Positions 7,939 through 14,303 of a stretch of DNA of 26,520 nt are shown here, in pieces. Within the stretch, counting starts at the first letter, position 1, and every line of letters begins with the position of its first letter. The notes under the pieces are model-generated. The model worked only from the letters and a program-made list of their open reading frames with translations. It made no database searches and was not told where the DNA came from. The position numbers and the translations under genes were made by a program. This stretch comes from a virus, in the IMG/VR virus record IMGVR_UViG_3300036790_000525, positions 1 to 26,520 of that record; one strand, written 5' to 3'.

Positions 7939-8921
7939 AGGCCCGACTTTCTGGCGGCGCTCATGGCGAAGCGGTCCGCCTCCTCGATGTAAATCCCGGT
8001 CGTCTCGGGTCGGGCGTGGCGCGCGTGGCGCTGCAGCTCGCCCATCGCGGCGCCGCCGCGATGCATGCTGGTGATGCCGCCTCGCCTGAGCGAGTGGCCG
8101 GAGAAGGCGGACGGGTCGAGCCCAATGCTGCCCACCGCGGCTTTCACGATATTGGCTATGGCGCGGCCGCTGAGCTGATTGTCATGAACCCGTCCGTGTC
8201 GGTCGATCTGACGGAAGATCGGGCCCGACAAGATGTCGGCCGCCGCGATCCAGGCGCGCAGCGCCTCGACCGGACAGCACTGTGTGCCGAAGGGCACGGC
8301 GATGACGGCGCCGCGGCCTTCCTGGTCGCCCTTGGACTGGGCGACATGGATCTCCATGCCCTCGCTGACGAACTCGACGCGGATCCGCGCCCACTCATCC
8401 AGCGACAGCGCGGCCAGCTCGGAGCGGCGCATCACCGAGGCGAAGCCCACCAGCAGGACCGCTCGATCGCGCGAGCCCACCAGGCTGTCCGGCAACCGCT
8501 TCAGCGCCCGCTTCAGGTCGTTGCCGACGAAGCCGCGCTTGCGGCGCGGCGGGCGGCCGTGCCGCCGTCGGATGCCCTTCATCAGGGCCTTCACCTTCGG
8601 GTGCCGGCCCGGCTCGGGCAGCGGCTCCGGCTTGGCGCCGCGGCAGACGAAGTTCAGGGCCGACAGGTGGAGCGACAGCGTCGACGCCGCGAGCTGGGGC
8701 GCGCGGGCGGTAAGGTAGGCTACGACGATGTCCGCCTCCGCCGGGGAGGCGCGGACGCCGACGCTGTCACACCAGCTCTGGAAGCTCGCGAAGGCTCCCT
8801 TGAAAGCGCGCCAGGTGTTCGGAGATACGCCCGCCTGGGCGTACTCGCTCGCGGCTTCCTTGAGCTGGTCCAGGAGGGCGACGTCGCGGCCATCGGCCAC
8901 GACGAGCGCCGTGTTGGTCAT
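7935..8921 (-). CDS. tyrosine recombinase / phage integrase family
   Basis: 328 residues. N-terminal SAM-like DNA-binding domain about 15-125 (NTWRAFKGAFASFQSWC, AYLTARAPQLAASTL). Catalytic domain about 130-325 with the complete set: R165 in VMRRSELAAL, K197 in AQSKGDQ, H276 and R279 in GHSLRRGG, H302 in RHARHARPETT and the nucleophile Y311 in TGIYIEE. All residues for strand cleavage are present, so it should be active. It lies in the head operon, not beside the attachment site, and the prophage also has a serine integrase. It may therefore resolve multimers, invert or excise DNA, or serve a second site. The ATG at 8921 has no good ribosome site; a 15-base palindrome sits just upstream. Confidence 0.93.
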   Translation of the reverse strand: MTNTALVVADGRDVALLDQLKEAASEYAQAGVSPNTWRAFKGAFASFQSWCDSVGVRASPAEADIVVAYLTARAPQLAASTLSLHLSALNFVCRGAKPEPLPEPGRHPKVKALMKGIRRRHGRPPRRKRGFVGNDLKRALKRLPDSLVGSRDRAVLLVGFASVMRRSELAALSLDEWARIRVEFVSEGMEIHVAQSKGDQEGRGAVIAVPFGTQCCPVEALRAWIAAADILSGPIFRQIDRHGRVHDNQLSGRAIANIVKAAVGSIGLDPSAFSGHSLRRGGITSMHRGGAAMGELQRHARHARPETTGIYIEEADRFAMSAARKSGL

Positions 8922-8923
8922 TG

Positions 8924-8938
8924 GCGAACGCCGTTCGC
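8924..8938. repeat. palindrome GCGAACG-C-CGTTCGC before the tyrosine recombinase
   Basis: Perfect 7-base inverted repeat around one central base, filling the 18-base gap between the 74-residue gene and the recombinase ATG. Related palindromes occur at 2452-2464 and 19499-19513, and the latter shares five more flanking bases. In RNA it would form a hairpin where the ribosome site should be. An operator, a translational switch or a recombinase site are all possible. Confidence 0.5.
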
Positions 8939-8939
8939 G

Positions 8940-9164
8940 TCAGCGCCTTGCAAACCGGGTGACGCGCTCGGTCGTGATGGCCGAGACGTCGTCCAGCCGC
9001 AGGTAGTGCGGGAAGCCGACCGAGTGCTCGGCGTTCAGGGAGTGCAGGTCGTTGCCGTGGAAGGTGCACTTCATCACACGACAGAGGAACCGCAACCGTT
9101 CGCCGCTCCTCAGGTGCACAGTGACGCGGTGCTTGAACAGCCAATCCCAGAGGTCGAAGCGCAT
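8940..9164 (-). CDS. hypothetical protein, 74 aa
   Basis: MRFDLWDWLFKHRVTVHLRSGERLRFLCRVMKC... Beta-rich pattern with VTVHLRSGERLRFLC resembling a small barrel-like fold; ends VTRFARR. The ATG at 9164 is preceded by GAGGGA at about 4 bases, a fair ribosome site. It is the first gene of the leftward head and packaging operon and is separated from the recombinase by 18 bases. Function not recognised. Confidence 0.6.
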   Translation of the reverse strand: MRFDLWDWLFKHRVTVHLRSGERLRFLCRVMKCTFHGNDLHSLNAEHSVGFPHYLRLDDVSAITTERVTRFARR

Positions 9165-9401
9165 CGGTCCCTCACGAGGCTATCGACGGCTCGGCGGCTA
9201 CAGACGATCTGAATGGGTATTGGCCGAAGCCGCAGGGCTCCTGATCCCGCCGAAGTCCCGAGCCCTTTTTCTGCGCCCGGAGGCGCGCCGCCGAATGAGT
9301 GCGGCGCCAATCCCACCAATGCAGGCCACGGGCTTTGCCGGCGTGACGGCCCGTGGCACGATTGGCCCGAGGCCGGCGACGGTCCATCAGGAGAAAGTCC
9401 G
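9165..9401. promoter_or_regulatory. divergent intergenic region with a 9-bp inverted repeat
   Basis: About 240 bases between divergent genes, so likely to hold the promoter of the head operon. The arms GCCACGGGC (9325-9333) and GCCCGTGGC (9349-9357) form a perfect 9-base inverted repeat with a 15-base loop, a candidate operator or terminator. No clear -35/-10 pair was found. Frames through it look like non-coding translation. Confidence 0.4.
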
Positions 9402-9626
9402 ATGGTTGTTGAAGGCGCCGAGTGCGTCGCGTCGGCCAGGCGATTGATCGCGGCTGGCTTTCACCCGGTCTCGTTTGAGAGCGCGGGCGCGTCGAACTTC
9501 CCGCGGACGATCAAAGTGGTTTGGGAGCACCAAACGATCCGTCAGAAGGGATGGAAGACGGGCGGCAAACCCTGCGCTTCGGGCAGGATCAAGAACCCCA
9601 GTTTGACGAGGTGTGGGCGCTGCTGA
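9402..9626 (+). CDS. hypothetical small protein, 74 aa
   Basis: MVVEGAECVASARRLIAAGFHPVSFESAGASNF... then a tryptophan- and lysine-rich half (VVWEHQTIRQKGWKTGGKPC) and an end with a cysteine (CGRC). The ATG at 9402 has a strong ribosome site, AGGAG eight bases upstream, which selects this start over longer frames beginning at 9213. Transcribed against the head operon and followed by a strong hairpin at 9646-9668, so probably an independent moron-type gene. Function unknown. Confidence 0.55.
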   Translation: MVVEGAECVASARRLIAAGFHPVSFESAGASNFPRTIKVVWEHQTIRQKGWKTGGKPCASGRIKNPSLTRCGRC

Positions 9627-9645
9627 CAGCGGCCATGTGAAGTGT

Positions 9646-9668
9646 GCGGCGGCCGCTTCAGCCGCCGC
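9646..9668. terminator. hairpin between convergent genes
   Basis: GCGGCGGC (9646-9653), loop of 7, GCCGCCGC (9661-9668): a perfect 8-base GC stem directly after the plus-strand 74-residue gene and before the end of the minus-strand gene at 9717. No T-run follows, so an intrinsic terminator of the weak GC-rich type or a transcription roadblock is the best reading. A palindrome GCAGGCCTGC also lies at about 9696-9705. Confidence 0.5.
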
Positions 9669-9716
9669 TTCGCCCGGCCAAGCCGGGGCAGATGGGCAGG
9701 CCTGCAGGCCGCCCTC

Positions 9717-9998
9717 TCAGAATTCGTCGTCGTCGTTGAAGATCGTCTCGAGGTCGAAGACCGGACGTCGGCCGCGGGCTGGGAACAGCTGATCCTCGCG
9801 CTTCGTCAGGCAGTAGATGCCGGCGTGCTTCAGGCTCACAACGCCGATGAACACGTGGCAGAAGAAGAAGCCCCAGCCGAGCCGGCCGAAGGAGCGCACC
9901 TGGTGCTGCTCGCCGGGCTTGGCCCAGTCGCGCCACCAGTTGCTCGTGAGCCATTCGCTGAACGGTGTGCCCCAGAAGAAGCGCCGCTCGCGGATCAT
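9717..9998 (-). CDS. hypothetical membrane-associated protein, 93 aa
   Basis: Starts MIRERRFFWGTPFSEWLTSNWWRDW. One hydrophobic stretch at about 44-58 (LGWGFFFCHVFIGVV) suggests a single membrane helix. It ends in an acidic tail (FNDDDEF). The ATG at 9998 has AGGACA upstream at normal spacing; a longer frame to 10205 is a shadow. Diverges from the plus-strand gene at 10042 with only 43 bases between. Function unknown; possibly a lysogenic conversion or superinfection factor. Confidence 0.65.
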   Translation of the reverse strand: MIRERRFFWGTPFSEWLTSNWWRDWAKPGEQHQVRSFGRLGWGFFFCHVFIGVVSLKHAGIYCLTKREDQLFPARGRRPVFDLETIFNDDDEF

Positions 9999-10041
9999 GG
10001 GCTGTCCTGTGTTAGAACGGCGTCGGCAAGGGAGGTCCCAA

Positions 10042-10302
10042 GTGACGACGCGAAGAGAGTTGTTCGGGCTGCTGGCCGGCGCGGCCGTCGCGCCGTTGAT
10101 CGACCCGCGGCCCGCGTTCGCGAGCGGCGGCATCATGGCGGAACGCTTGCCGCTGGTGGGCGAGGTTCCTTGCGAGAGCTTCCCGCCCGCCGGCGTGTGG
10201 ATCATCGAGACGCCGGCGGCAGGGCCCAGCGAATTTATGCTTGTCTGCCGGCACGTCGCGAAGCGCCTCGCCGAGCGCGACCACTACGCGAGGGCCGCGT
10301 GA
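10042..10302 (+). CDS. small protein with Tat-like signal sequence, 86 aa
   Basis: GTG start with GGGAGG seven bases upstream. Begins MTTRRELFGLLAGAAVAPLI: twin arginine followed by Leu-Phe and a hydrophobic core, then ALA-like processing context near PRPAFASGG (about 22-30). This fits a twin-arginine export signal, giving a mature protein of about 55-60 residues with PCESFPPAGVWIIETP and VCRHVAKRLAERD. Exported small proteins in prophages are often conversion factors, but no family was recognised. Stop overlaps the next possible start (GTGA at 10299). Confidence 0.65.
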   Translation: MTTRRELFGLLAGAAVAPLIDPRPAFASGGIMAERLPLVGEVPCESFPPAGVWIIETPAAGPSEFMLVCRHVAKRLAERDHYARAA

Positions 10303-10445
10303 GGATCTGTACCGCCTACGAGGTCCAAGAGCTTCAGTCGGCGAGCCGCGTCATCTCCTACTGGCGCGAGGACACCGGTCGGAGCAGTGAGCAAAACACG
10401 CGACTTCCCAGTCGGCGAGGACGTTGCGCTTGCGGCTCTCCTTGA
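10299..10445 (+). CDS. possible small protein, 48 aa
   Basis: GTG at 10299 overlaps the TGA of the preceding gene. The first 30 residues (RICTAYEVQELQSASRVISYWREDTGRSS) look protein-like; the last 16 (TRLPSRRGRCACGSP) look like an off-frame reading of the next ORF at 10387. A frame change near 10390 would fuse the two, so this may be one gene split by a frameshift. Confidence 0.35.
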   Translation: MRICTAYEVQELQSASRVISYWREDTGRSSEQNTRLPSRRGRCACGSP

Positions 10446-10491
10446 AGCGCTGAAAGCGACCATCCGGGCTGCGGCCCGCTCTAGGAATTGA
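10387..10491 (+). CDS. possible small helical protein, 34 aa
   Basis: GTG start; translation begins MSKTRDFPVGEDVALAALLE and continues as an amphipathic helix to AAARSRN. Overlaps the end of the 48-residue frame in the +1 register. GGAG lies close upstream. Either a separate short gene or the C-terminal half of the preceding one. Confidence 0.35.
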   Translation: MSKTRDFPVGEDVALAALLEALKATIRAAARSRN

Positions 10492-10600
10492 CGCCCGGGG
10501 GGCCGGCTGCAAGGGCGCCTGCCAGCTGTCCCGCTACCGGCCACTCACCCCTTTCGGGCGGGCGTCATTCCTGGCTTCCGACAATAGGCACTATCGGAAG
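10492..10600. terminator. convergent intergenic region with inverted repeat
   Basis: Lies between plus-strand genes ending at 10491 and a minus-strand gene ending at 10601. CTTCCGA (10575-10581) and TCGGAAG (10594-10600) pair across 12 bases, starting right at the minus-strand stop codon. A likely terminator for the minus gene; no T-tract is visible. Confidence 0.4.
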
Positions 10601-10900
10601 TCAGAGCAGCTCGTCTGGACGACGCCCGAGGATCAACAAACCCGGCAGCACCGATTGCTTGCAAAGCGCCGGCGGCATCAGCAGCGCGCGCCTTATGTCG
10701 GCCTTCATTGCGTCCAACACGGCATCGAACAACGGCCGCGTCACGCCGTAGTCGACCTGCTGCGTCAATGTCTCGACCTGGAGATCTGCACGGGCGCCGA
10801 GCCGTTGCCGCCGCTCCAGCATCAGCTGGTGCTCGTCCGCCCCCTCGCGCGCCAGGCGCCGGGCATCGAAGCCGATGACGACATCGCCGCTGTCGCTCAT
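10601..10900 (-). CDS. hypothetical protein, 99 aa
   Basis: Starts MSDSGDVVIGFDARRLAREG; helical central part (LMLERRQRLGARADLQVETLTQQVD) and an end IRRALLMPPALCKQSVLPGLLILGRRPDELL. The ATG at 10900 is chosen because the alternative at 10960 would force translation through a strong hairpin; no convincing ribosome site is visible for either. Lone minus-strand gene between hairpins; function unknown. Confidence 0.55.
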   Translation of the reverse strand: MSDSGDVVIGFDARRLAREGADEHQLMLERRQRLGARADLQVETLTQQVDYGVTRPLFDAVLDAMKADIRRALLMPPALCKQSVLPGLLILGRRPDELL

Positions 10901-10917
10901 GGCCAGCCCAAATACAC

Positions 10918-10949
10918 GAACCCCCGGGGGTCGGAGCTCCCGGGGGTTC
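10918..10949. terminator. 11-bp perfect GC hairpin
   Basis: GAACCCCCGGG (10918-10928) pairs perfectly with CCCGGGGGTTC (10939-10949) across a 10-base loop. It lies between two minus-strand genes (start at 10900, end at 11041), 17 bases upstream of the 10900 ATG. It could terminate transcription from the replication operon or form a 5' leader structure. No T-run follows on the minus strand, although TTCGTGTATTTG is mildly T-rich. Confidence 0.5.
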
Positions 10950-11040
10950 GCGAATTGCATCTTGGGGTCCCAGGCGCAGAACGCCCGAGTGACGACAGAC
11001 CTAGACCTCCGTGCGCACGGCCGTCAAGTCCCATGCGCAC

Positions 11041-11754
11041 TCAGCCGGCCGCGCCGGCCTCCGAGCCGTTGTCGTTCATCGACCCGAACGGGCGGTAGTT
11101 GTCGTTGGCCACCTTGCGCAGGTGGGCGTCCATCGCGTCGACGTCGTCATAGCCGAGGCGCAGGTTCTCCAGCGTGTGGGCCATTACCTCGCCCTGGCGG
11201 TGGCGCTCGGCGACGCCGGTCCTGGCGTAGATCACGTCGCGCCACGGCGGGTGCTCGCCCTTCAGCATCGGGTCGGTGAAGCCGTCGAGCACGCGGCGGT
11301 CGCGGCCGCCGATGCGGCCCCGCACCCGCTCCACCCGCCGGCTGGCGTCGACCATCACCTGCGTCACGCCGTCGTGGGCCAGAGCGCCGCCGGCGTCGGC
11401 CGCCGGCTCCAGGCGCCAGCCGTCGCTCTCCTTGGCGCCGGCCGCCAGCATCACGTCGCGCACGTAGCGCTGCGAGGCGATGAACTGGTCCTTGGAGACG
11501 CCGCCGGCGCGCCAGCAGAGGGTGAAGCCGTCGGCGCGCTCGGCCATGATCACCTTGTCGCGGGGCCCGTCGCGCCCGAGGCGCAGCGTCAGCGACTCGT
11601 CTCCGTGCAGCTGCCGCCGCAGCAGTGGCTCGCCGGCTATGCCCCATGTCCCCGGGTCGGCGCGCCGTTGCCGCTCGATCGCCCGGCGCTCGCCCGCGCG
11701 GGCCATGATCACCTGCGGATCCGCCGGCGCGCGTCGCTTGCCCGTCTTCGCCAA
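11041..11754 (-). CDS. hypothetical protein, 237 aa, last gene of the replication operon
   Basis: Begins MAKTGKRRAPADPQVIMARAGERRAIERQRR (basic, helical) and continues with GEPLLRRQLHGDESLTLRL, DKVIMAERADGFTLCWRAGG and a helical C-terminal half (VMAHTLENLRLGYDDVDAMDAHLRKVAND). The first codon is TTG at 11754 with GGGGGAGG seven bases upstream, a very strong ribosome site. A regulator acting on late genes would fit the position, but no motif proves it. Preceded by a gap with DnaA-box-like sites. Confidence 0.7.
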   Translation of the reverse strand: MAKTGKRRAPADPQVIMARAGERRAIERQRRADPGTWGIAGEPLLRRQLHGDESLTLRLGRDGPRDKVIMAERADGFTLCWRAGGVSKDQFIASQRYVRDVMLAAGAKESDGWRLEPAADAGGALAHDGVTQVMVDASRRVERVRGRIGGRDRRVLDGFTDPMLKGEHPPWRDVIYARTGVAERHRQGEVMAHTLENLRLGYDDVDAMDAHLRKVANDNYRPFGSMNDNGSEAGAAG

Positions 11755-11769
11755 AAGACAGCCTCCCCC

Positions 11770-11785
11770 AACGGTGCTTACCGTT
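11770..11785. repeat. inverted repeat AACGGT-GCTT-ACCGTT
   Basis: Perfect 6-base arms with a 4-base spacer, 6 bases from the DnaA-box-like site at 11791 and about 16 bases upstream of the TTG start at 11754. A candidate operator for the 237-residue gene. Confidence 0.4.
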
Positions 11786-11790
11786 AACTC

Positions 11791-11810
11791 TTATCCACAG
11801 CTTGTCCACT
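11791..11810. promoter_or_regulatory. two DnaA-box-like sites
   Basis: TTATCCACA at 11791-11799 matches the bacterial DnaA box consensus exactly, and TTGTCCACT follows at 11802-11810 on the same strand. They lie in an 81-base intergenic gap within the replication-related operon. They could belong to a phage origin or a DnaA-responsive promoter. TGGACA on the minus strand of the second site also resembles a -35 element. Confidence 0.5.
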
Positions 11811-11835
11811 GGCGCGACGCGGCGCAGCGCCGCAA

Positions 11836-12282
11836 TCAGGTCAGCTCCATCTCGGGGGCTTCGAGGTCAGGCGGCCGGTCGCGCATCTGGCCATCCTTGA
11901 ACATGAACAGCGGCTGCTCACCCGCCGGCCCGATCACGATCAGTGCGCCCAGCGCCGAGGTCCGCGTCAGGCCCTCGATGAGCACGCGCCAGTCGTTCGG
12001 CCGCGCCGGGTCGTAGAAGCCGATCAGCCGCTCCAGCTCGTCGCCCTCGTGGGTGTGGAAGACGATGCCGACCCGGTCGGGCCGCGCCCGCTTCGGGAAC
12101 GCGCCCTGCGCCCACAGGCAGACGAACTCGCGGCAGGTCCGCGGCCGGCTGGCGTAGACGCGGCAGCCCCGCGAACAGACGTGCGCGCACTTCACCGCCG
12201 GCGGCTTTGGCGGCGACAAGTCCTCGACGCCTAGCAGTGTGCAGCACAGCGTGCAGTCGCCGCAGCGGCGCGCGGCCTTCAC
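11836..12282 (-). CDS. YkgJ-like cysteine-cluster protein
   Basis: 148 residues from a GTG at 12282 overlapping the upstream stop (GTGA). N-terminal cluster CGDCTLCC at residues 7-14, then KCAHVCSRGCRVYASRPRTC and FVCLW, the CxxCxxCC pattern with downstream cysteines of the zinc/iron-chelating YkgJ family. The C-terminal part (VGIVFHTHEGDELERLIGFYDP, LGALIVIGPAG, PLFMFKDG) is a small alpha-beta domain. Members occur in bacteria and phages; the biochemical role is unsettled. Probably metal binding in the cytoplasm. Confidence 0.8.
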   Translation of the reverse strand: MKAARRCGDCTLCCTLLGVEDLSPPKPPAVKCAHVCSRGCRVYASRPRTCREFVCLWAQGAFPKRARPDRVGIVFHTHEGDELERLIGFYDPARPNDWRVLIEGLTRTSALGALIVIGPAGEQPLFMFKDGQMRDRPPDLEAPEMELT

Positions 12283-12929
12283 CGGCGCGGATCCCGCATA
12301 GTCGCCGGCGGCTGTGCTGCAGGATCGCAGCCCTGCTCGGCCTCGCGGGCTTGCAGCCACAGCGCGCGGCGCTCGCGGCGGGCGAAGGCGGCGAAGGCGG
12401 CCAGCTGGTCGCGCAGCTCGGCGTCGCCGTCGATCCTGGCCTCGAACGCCCGGTCTTCGGCCTCGCTGGCCCAGCTGCGCATGACGTCGGCCTCTTCGTG
12501 GAGCATCTCGGCCACCGTCTTCGGCCGCCAGCCTTCCAACGCGCGCAACAGCGCCAGCCGCGGCGCGACCAGCTCGTCGCAGGCTTTGAGCATCTCGCCC
12601 AGCTCGGGGAACCAGTTGCCCTTCCCGCGCCGCTGGATGAAGCGCTGCGCCATCGCGCTCACCACGTCGATCGGGAAGGCCGTCAGGGCGCCGACATAGA
12701 CGCGCAGCGTCACCTGGACGGTCTCGATCGACTCCGTGCGCCGCGCGCTCACCGCCTGCACCGCGGCCACCTCGCGGCCGACCGCGCCCGGATCGGCCGG
12801 CGCCAGATGGCTGCGGATCGCCGCGGCCGCCGCCGCGGCCGCCTCGGCCGACGGCGCGTCGACGTGGGCGACGATGCGCCCGGCGCAGTCGCCATCCAGC
12901 GAGACCCGGGTCTCACCGCTGAGCCTCAC
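12279..12929 (-). CDS. possible helicase-loader-like replication protein
   Basis: About 216 residues from the GTG at 12929 (a TTG at 13022 would add 31 residues but overlap the upstream gene by 110 bases). Ala-rich helical N-terminal part, then LTAFPIDVVSAMAQRFIQRRGKGNWFPELGEMLKACDEL, a pattern seen in lambda P-like or related phage replication partners (hydrophobic helix, then FP-x-L-x-E-M near a Cys-Asp). The C-terminal third is a long charged helix (AFAAFARRERRALWLQAREAEQG). Its place just after the replication-organiser-like gene supports a helicase-loading role, but no Walker motif is present, so it is not a DnaC-type ATPase. Confidence 0.65.
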   Translation of the reverse strand: MRLSGETRVSLDGDCAGRIVAHVDAPSAEAAAAAAAAIRSHLAPADPGAVGREVAAVQAVSARRTESIETVQVTLRVYVGALTAFPIDVVSAMAQRFIQRRGKGNWFPELGEMLKACDELVAPRLALLRALEGWRPKTVAEMLHEEADVMRSWASEAEDRAFEARIDGDAELRDQLAAFAAFARRERRALWLQAREAEQGCDPAAQPPATMRDPRR

Positions 12930-13806
12930 GGAAATCCCGAGCGAGGACGTCAACCATCGATCCAGGCTCCGATCCACCAGCGCCGGCGTCTGCGGCCCGG
13001 CGCTTACGACCAGGTCTTTCAAGGGGAAGCTCCTGTTGCTCAGCGGCGCGCACGCCGGCGAGCCGGCTGTTGCGGGCCGTCAGGATCGGCTCGACGAAGT
13101 AGCGGAGGGTGCGGATGGAGCCGGGGTTGAGGTGAGGCAGCCGGGCGCGGATCGCCGGCAGGATGTCCAGGTCCACCTCGCAAGGCGGCCCGTCGCCGCC
13201 GTCGGCCAGCCCGAGGATCACCGAGACGTCGCTGAGGCCCGGCGCGGCGCGGTCCCCCAGCGTGGCGAGCAGCAGGGTCAGCAGGCCCTCGGCGCTATGC
13301 TGCGCAGGCACGCGCAAATTCGAGCCGTCGCCCGGTGTGGTGTAGTAATCTTCTTCTTCTCTAGTCTCGTCTCCGTGACCAACCGTGACAGGCTCTAGCG
13401 GCAGTTGAATCGCCGCGTCCGCCCGCGCCTCGGCCCGCTGCCGCGCCGCCCGCTCCTCCTGCAGCTCCTCCAGCAGCCGCTGGCGCTCCTTGCGGGCATC
13501 GGCCGTCGGGTCCTTGGCCTGCCACTTGTCCCAGCCGAGGATACGCACGCCGTCGTGCACGCGGCCGTGCATGGCGTCGAAGATCCGCGTCACGGCGCCC
13601 GGCGGCCAGTGCGCGTAGTGGGCCTGCCATTCGTCGGCCCGGAAGCCGCGCAGGTCGCCGCGGTCGTCGACGACCGAGGCCGCCGTCAGCATGGCCATCG
13701 CCAAGGTGATCACCCGCTCCTCCGGCTCGCAGGCGCGCACGGCCACCCAGCGCCACACCGGGTCGGTGATGAAGCCCTCCGAAACCTTCAGCCAGCCGAA
13801 GCTCAT
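12913..13806 (-). CDS. phage replication-organiser-like protein
   Basis: 297 residues. N-terminal domain (about 1-100) begins MSFGWLKVSEGFITDPVWRWVA and includes ERVITLAMAMLTAASVVDDRGDLRG and FDAMHGRVHDGVRILGWDKWQAKD, the winged-helix layout of phage replisome organisers (lambda O or related initiators). A coiled coil of about 35 residues follows (KERQRLLEELQEERAARQRAEA), then a less ordered acidic stretch and a C-terminal helical domain (LDILPAIRARLPHLNPGSIRTLRYFVEPILTA). The ATG at 13806 overlaps the upstream stop as ATGA. It likely binds the phage origin and recruits helicase; the origin was not located. Confidence 0.7.
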   Translation of the reverse strand: MSFGWLKVSEGFITDPVWRWVAVRACEPEERVITLAMAMLTAASVVDDRGDLRGFRADEWQAHYAHWPPGAVTRIFDAMHGRVHDGVRILGWDKWQAKDPTADARKERQRLLEELQEERAARQRAEARADAAIQLPLEPVTVGHGDETREEEDYYTTPGDGSNLRVPAQHSAEGLLTLLLATLGDRAAPGLSDVSVILGLADGGDGPPCEVDLDILPAIRARLPHLNPGSIRTLRYFVEPILTARNSRLAGVRAAEQQELPLERPGRKRRAADAGAGGSEPGSMVDVLARDFREAQR

Positions 13807-14228
13807 GCGAAGACGCGCTCCCGTTCCAGCAGCGCCGCGTGGGTGGCCCTGACGTGGTCGACCAGTTCCAGCAGCCCGATCTCGATCGCCCGGGCCTTGC
13901 GCGGCGTCATGTCGTTGGAGAGCAGCGCCAGGCGCACCAGGCGCTGCAGGCCGGCGGCGGCTTCGACGGTTCCGCAGGCCTCGGCCGTGAGGTCGTCGGG
14001 CCGGCTCGCCAGCGGGCAGTCCTCCATCAGCGCCCGGCTGATGATCGGCTTGCCGCATGCAAGTTCGAGTTGATTGACCACGTCGACCGGCAGCGAGGCG
14101 CCGGAGGTGTGGTCCTGGCATTCGGCCAGGCGGGTCTTCTTCAAACGGCAGGCGCGCGAGCTCCCGTCCAGCCCGCCGTGCTCGGCGTACAGCTGGTGGG
14201 TGAGCTGCGCCAAGAGGCGCGGGTTCAC
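13803..14228 (-). CDS. CII-like phage regulatory protein
   Basis: 141 residues from GTG at 14228 with GGGAG seven bases upstream. LTHQLYAEHGGLDGSSRACRLKKTRLAECQDHTSG is a helix-turn-helix-like stretch, followed by SLPVDVVNQLELACGKPIISRALME, a pairing typical of CII-type phage regulators that decide between lysis and lysogeny. The C-terminal helices (AGLQRLVRLALLSNDMTPRKARAIEIGLLELVDHV) probably oligomerise. The gene heads the replication cluster and is preceded by a 7-base inverted repeat and a long leader. The assignment rests on pattern memory. Confidence 0.6.
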   Translation of the reverse strand: MNPRLLAQLTHQLYAEHGGLDGSSRACRLKKTRLAECQDHTSGASLPVDVVNQLELACGKPIISRALMEDCPLASRPDDLTAEACGTVEAAAGLQRLVRLALLSNDMTPRKARAIEIGLLELVDHVRATHAALLERERVFA

Positions 14229-14268
14229 CGGAATTCTCCCAGGCTTTTCCGGCGGACAGGCACACCAA

Positions 14269-14303
14269 TCCGTGCACCCTGATCGACATCAGGGCGGTGC
14301 GGA
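14269..14303. promoter_or_regulatory. inverted repeat upstream of the CII-like gene
   Basis: Core CCCTGAT (14277-14283), spacer CGAC, ATCAGGG (14288-14294). Outer bases also pair imperfectly (TCCGTGCA left, TGCGGA right), giving an extended cruciform 40-70 bases upstream of the GTG at 14228. An operator or leader hairpin controlling the replication cluster is likely. Confidence 0.5.

Noticed and set aside
9172-9387. Minus-strand frame of 71 residues in front of the head operon
   Set aside because: No ribosome site, arginine-rich non-coding-like composition, and it covers the likely divergent promoter region.
13022-13022. TTG start of the possible helicase-loader gene
   Set aside because: Would overlap the upstream gene by 110 bases and has no ribosome site; GTG at 12929 was preferred, with uncertainty.
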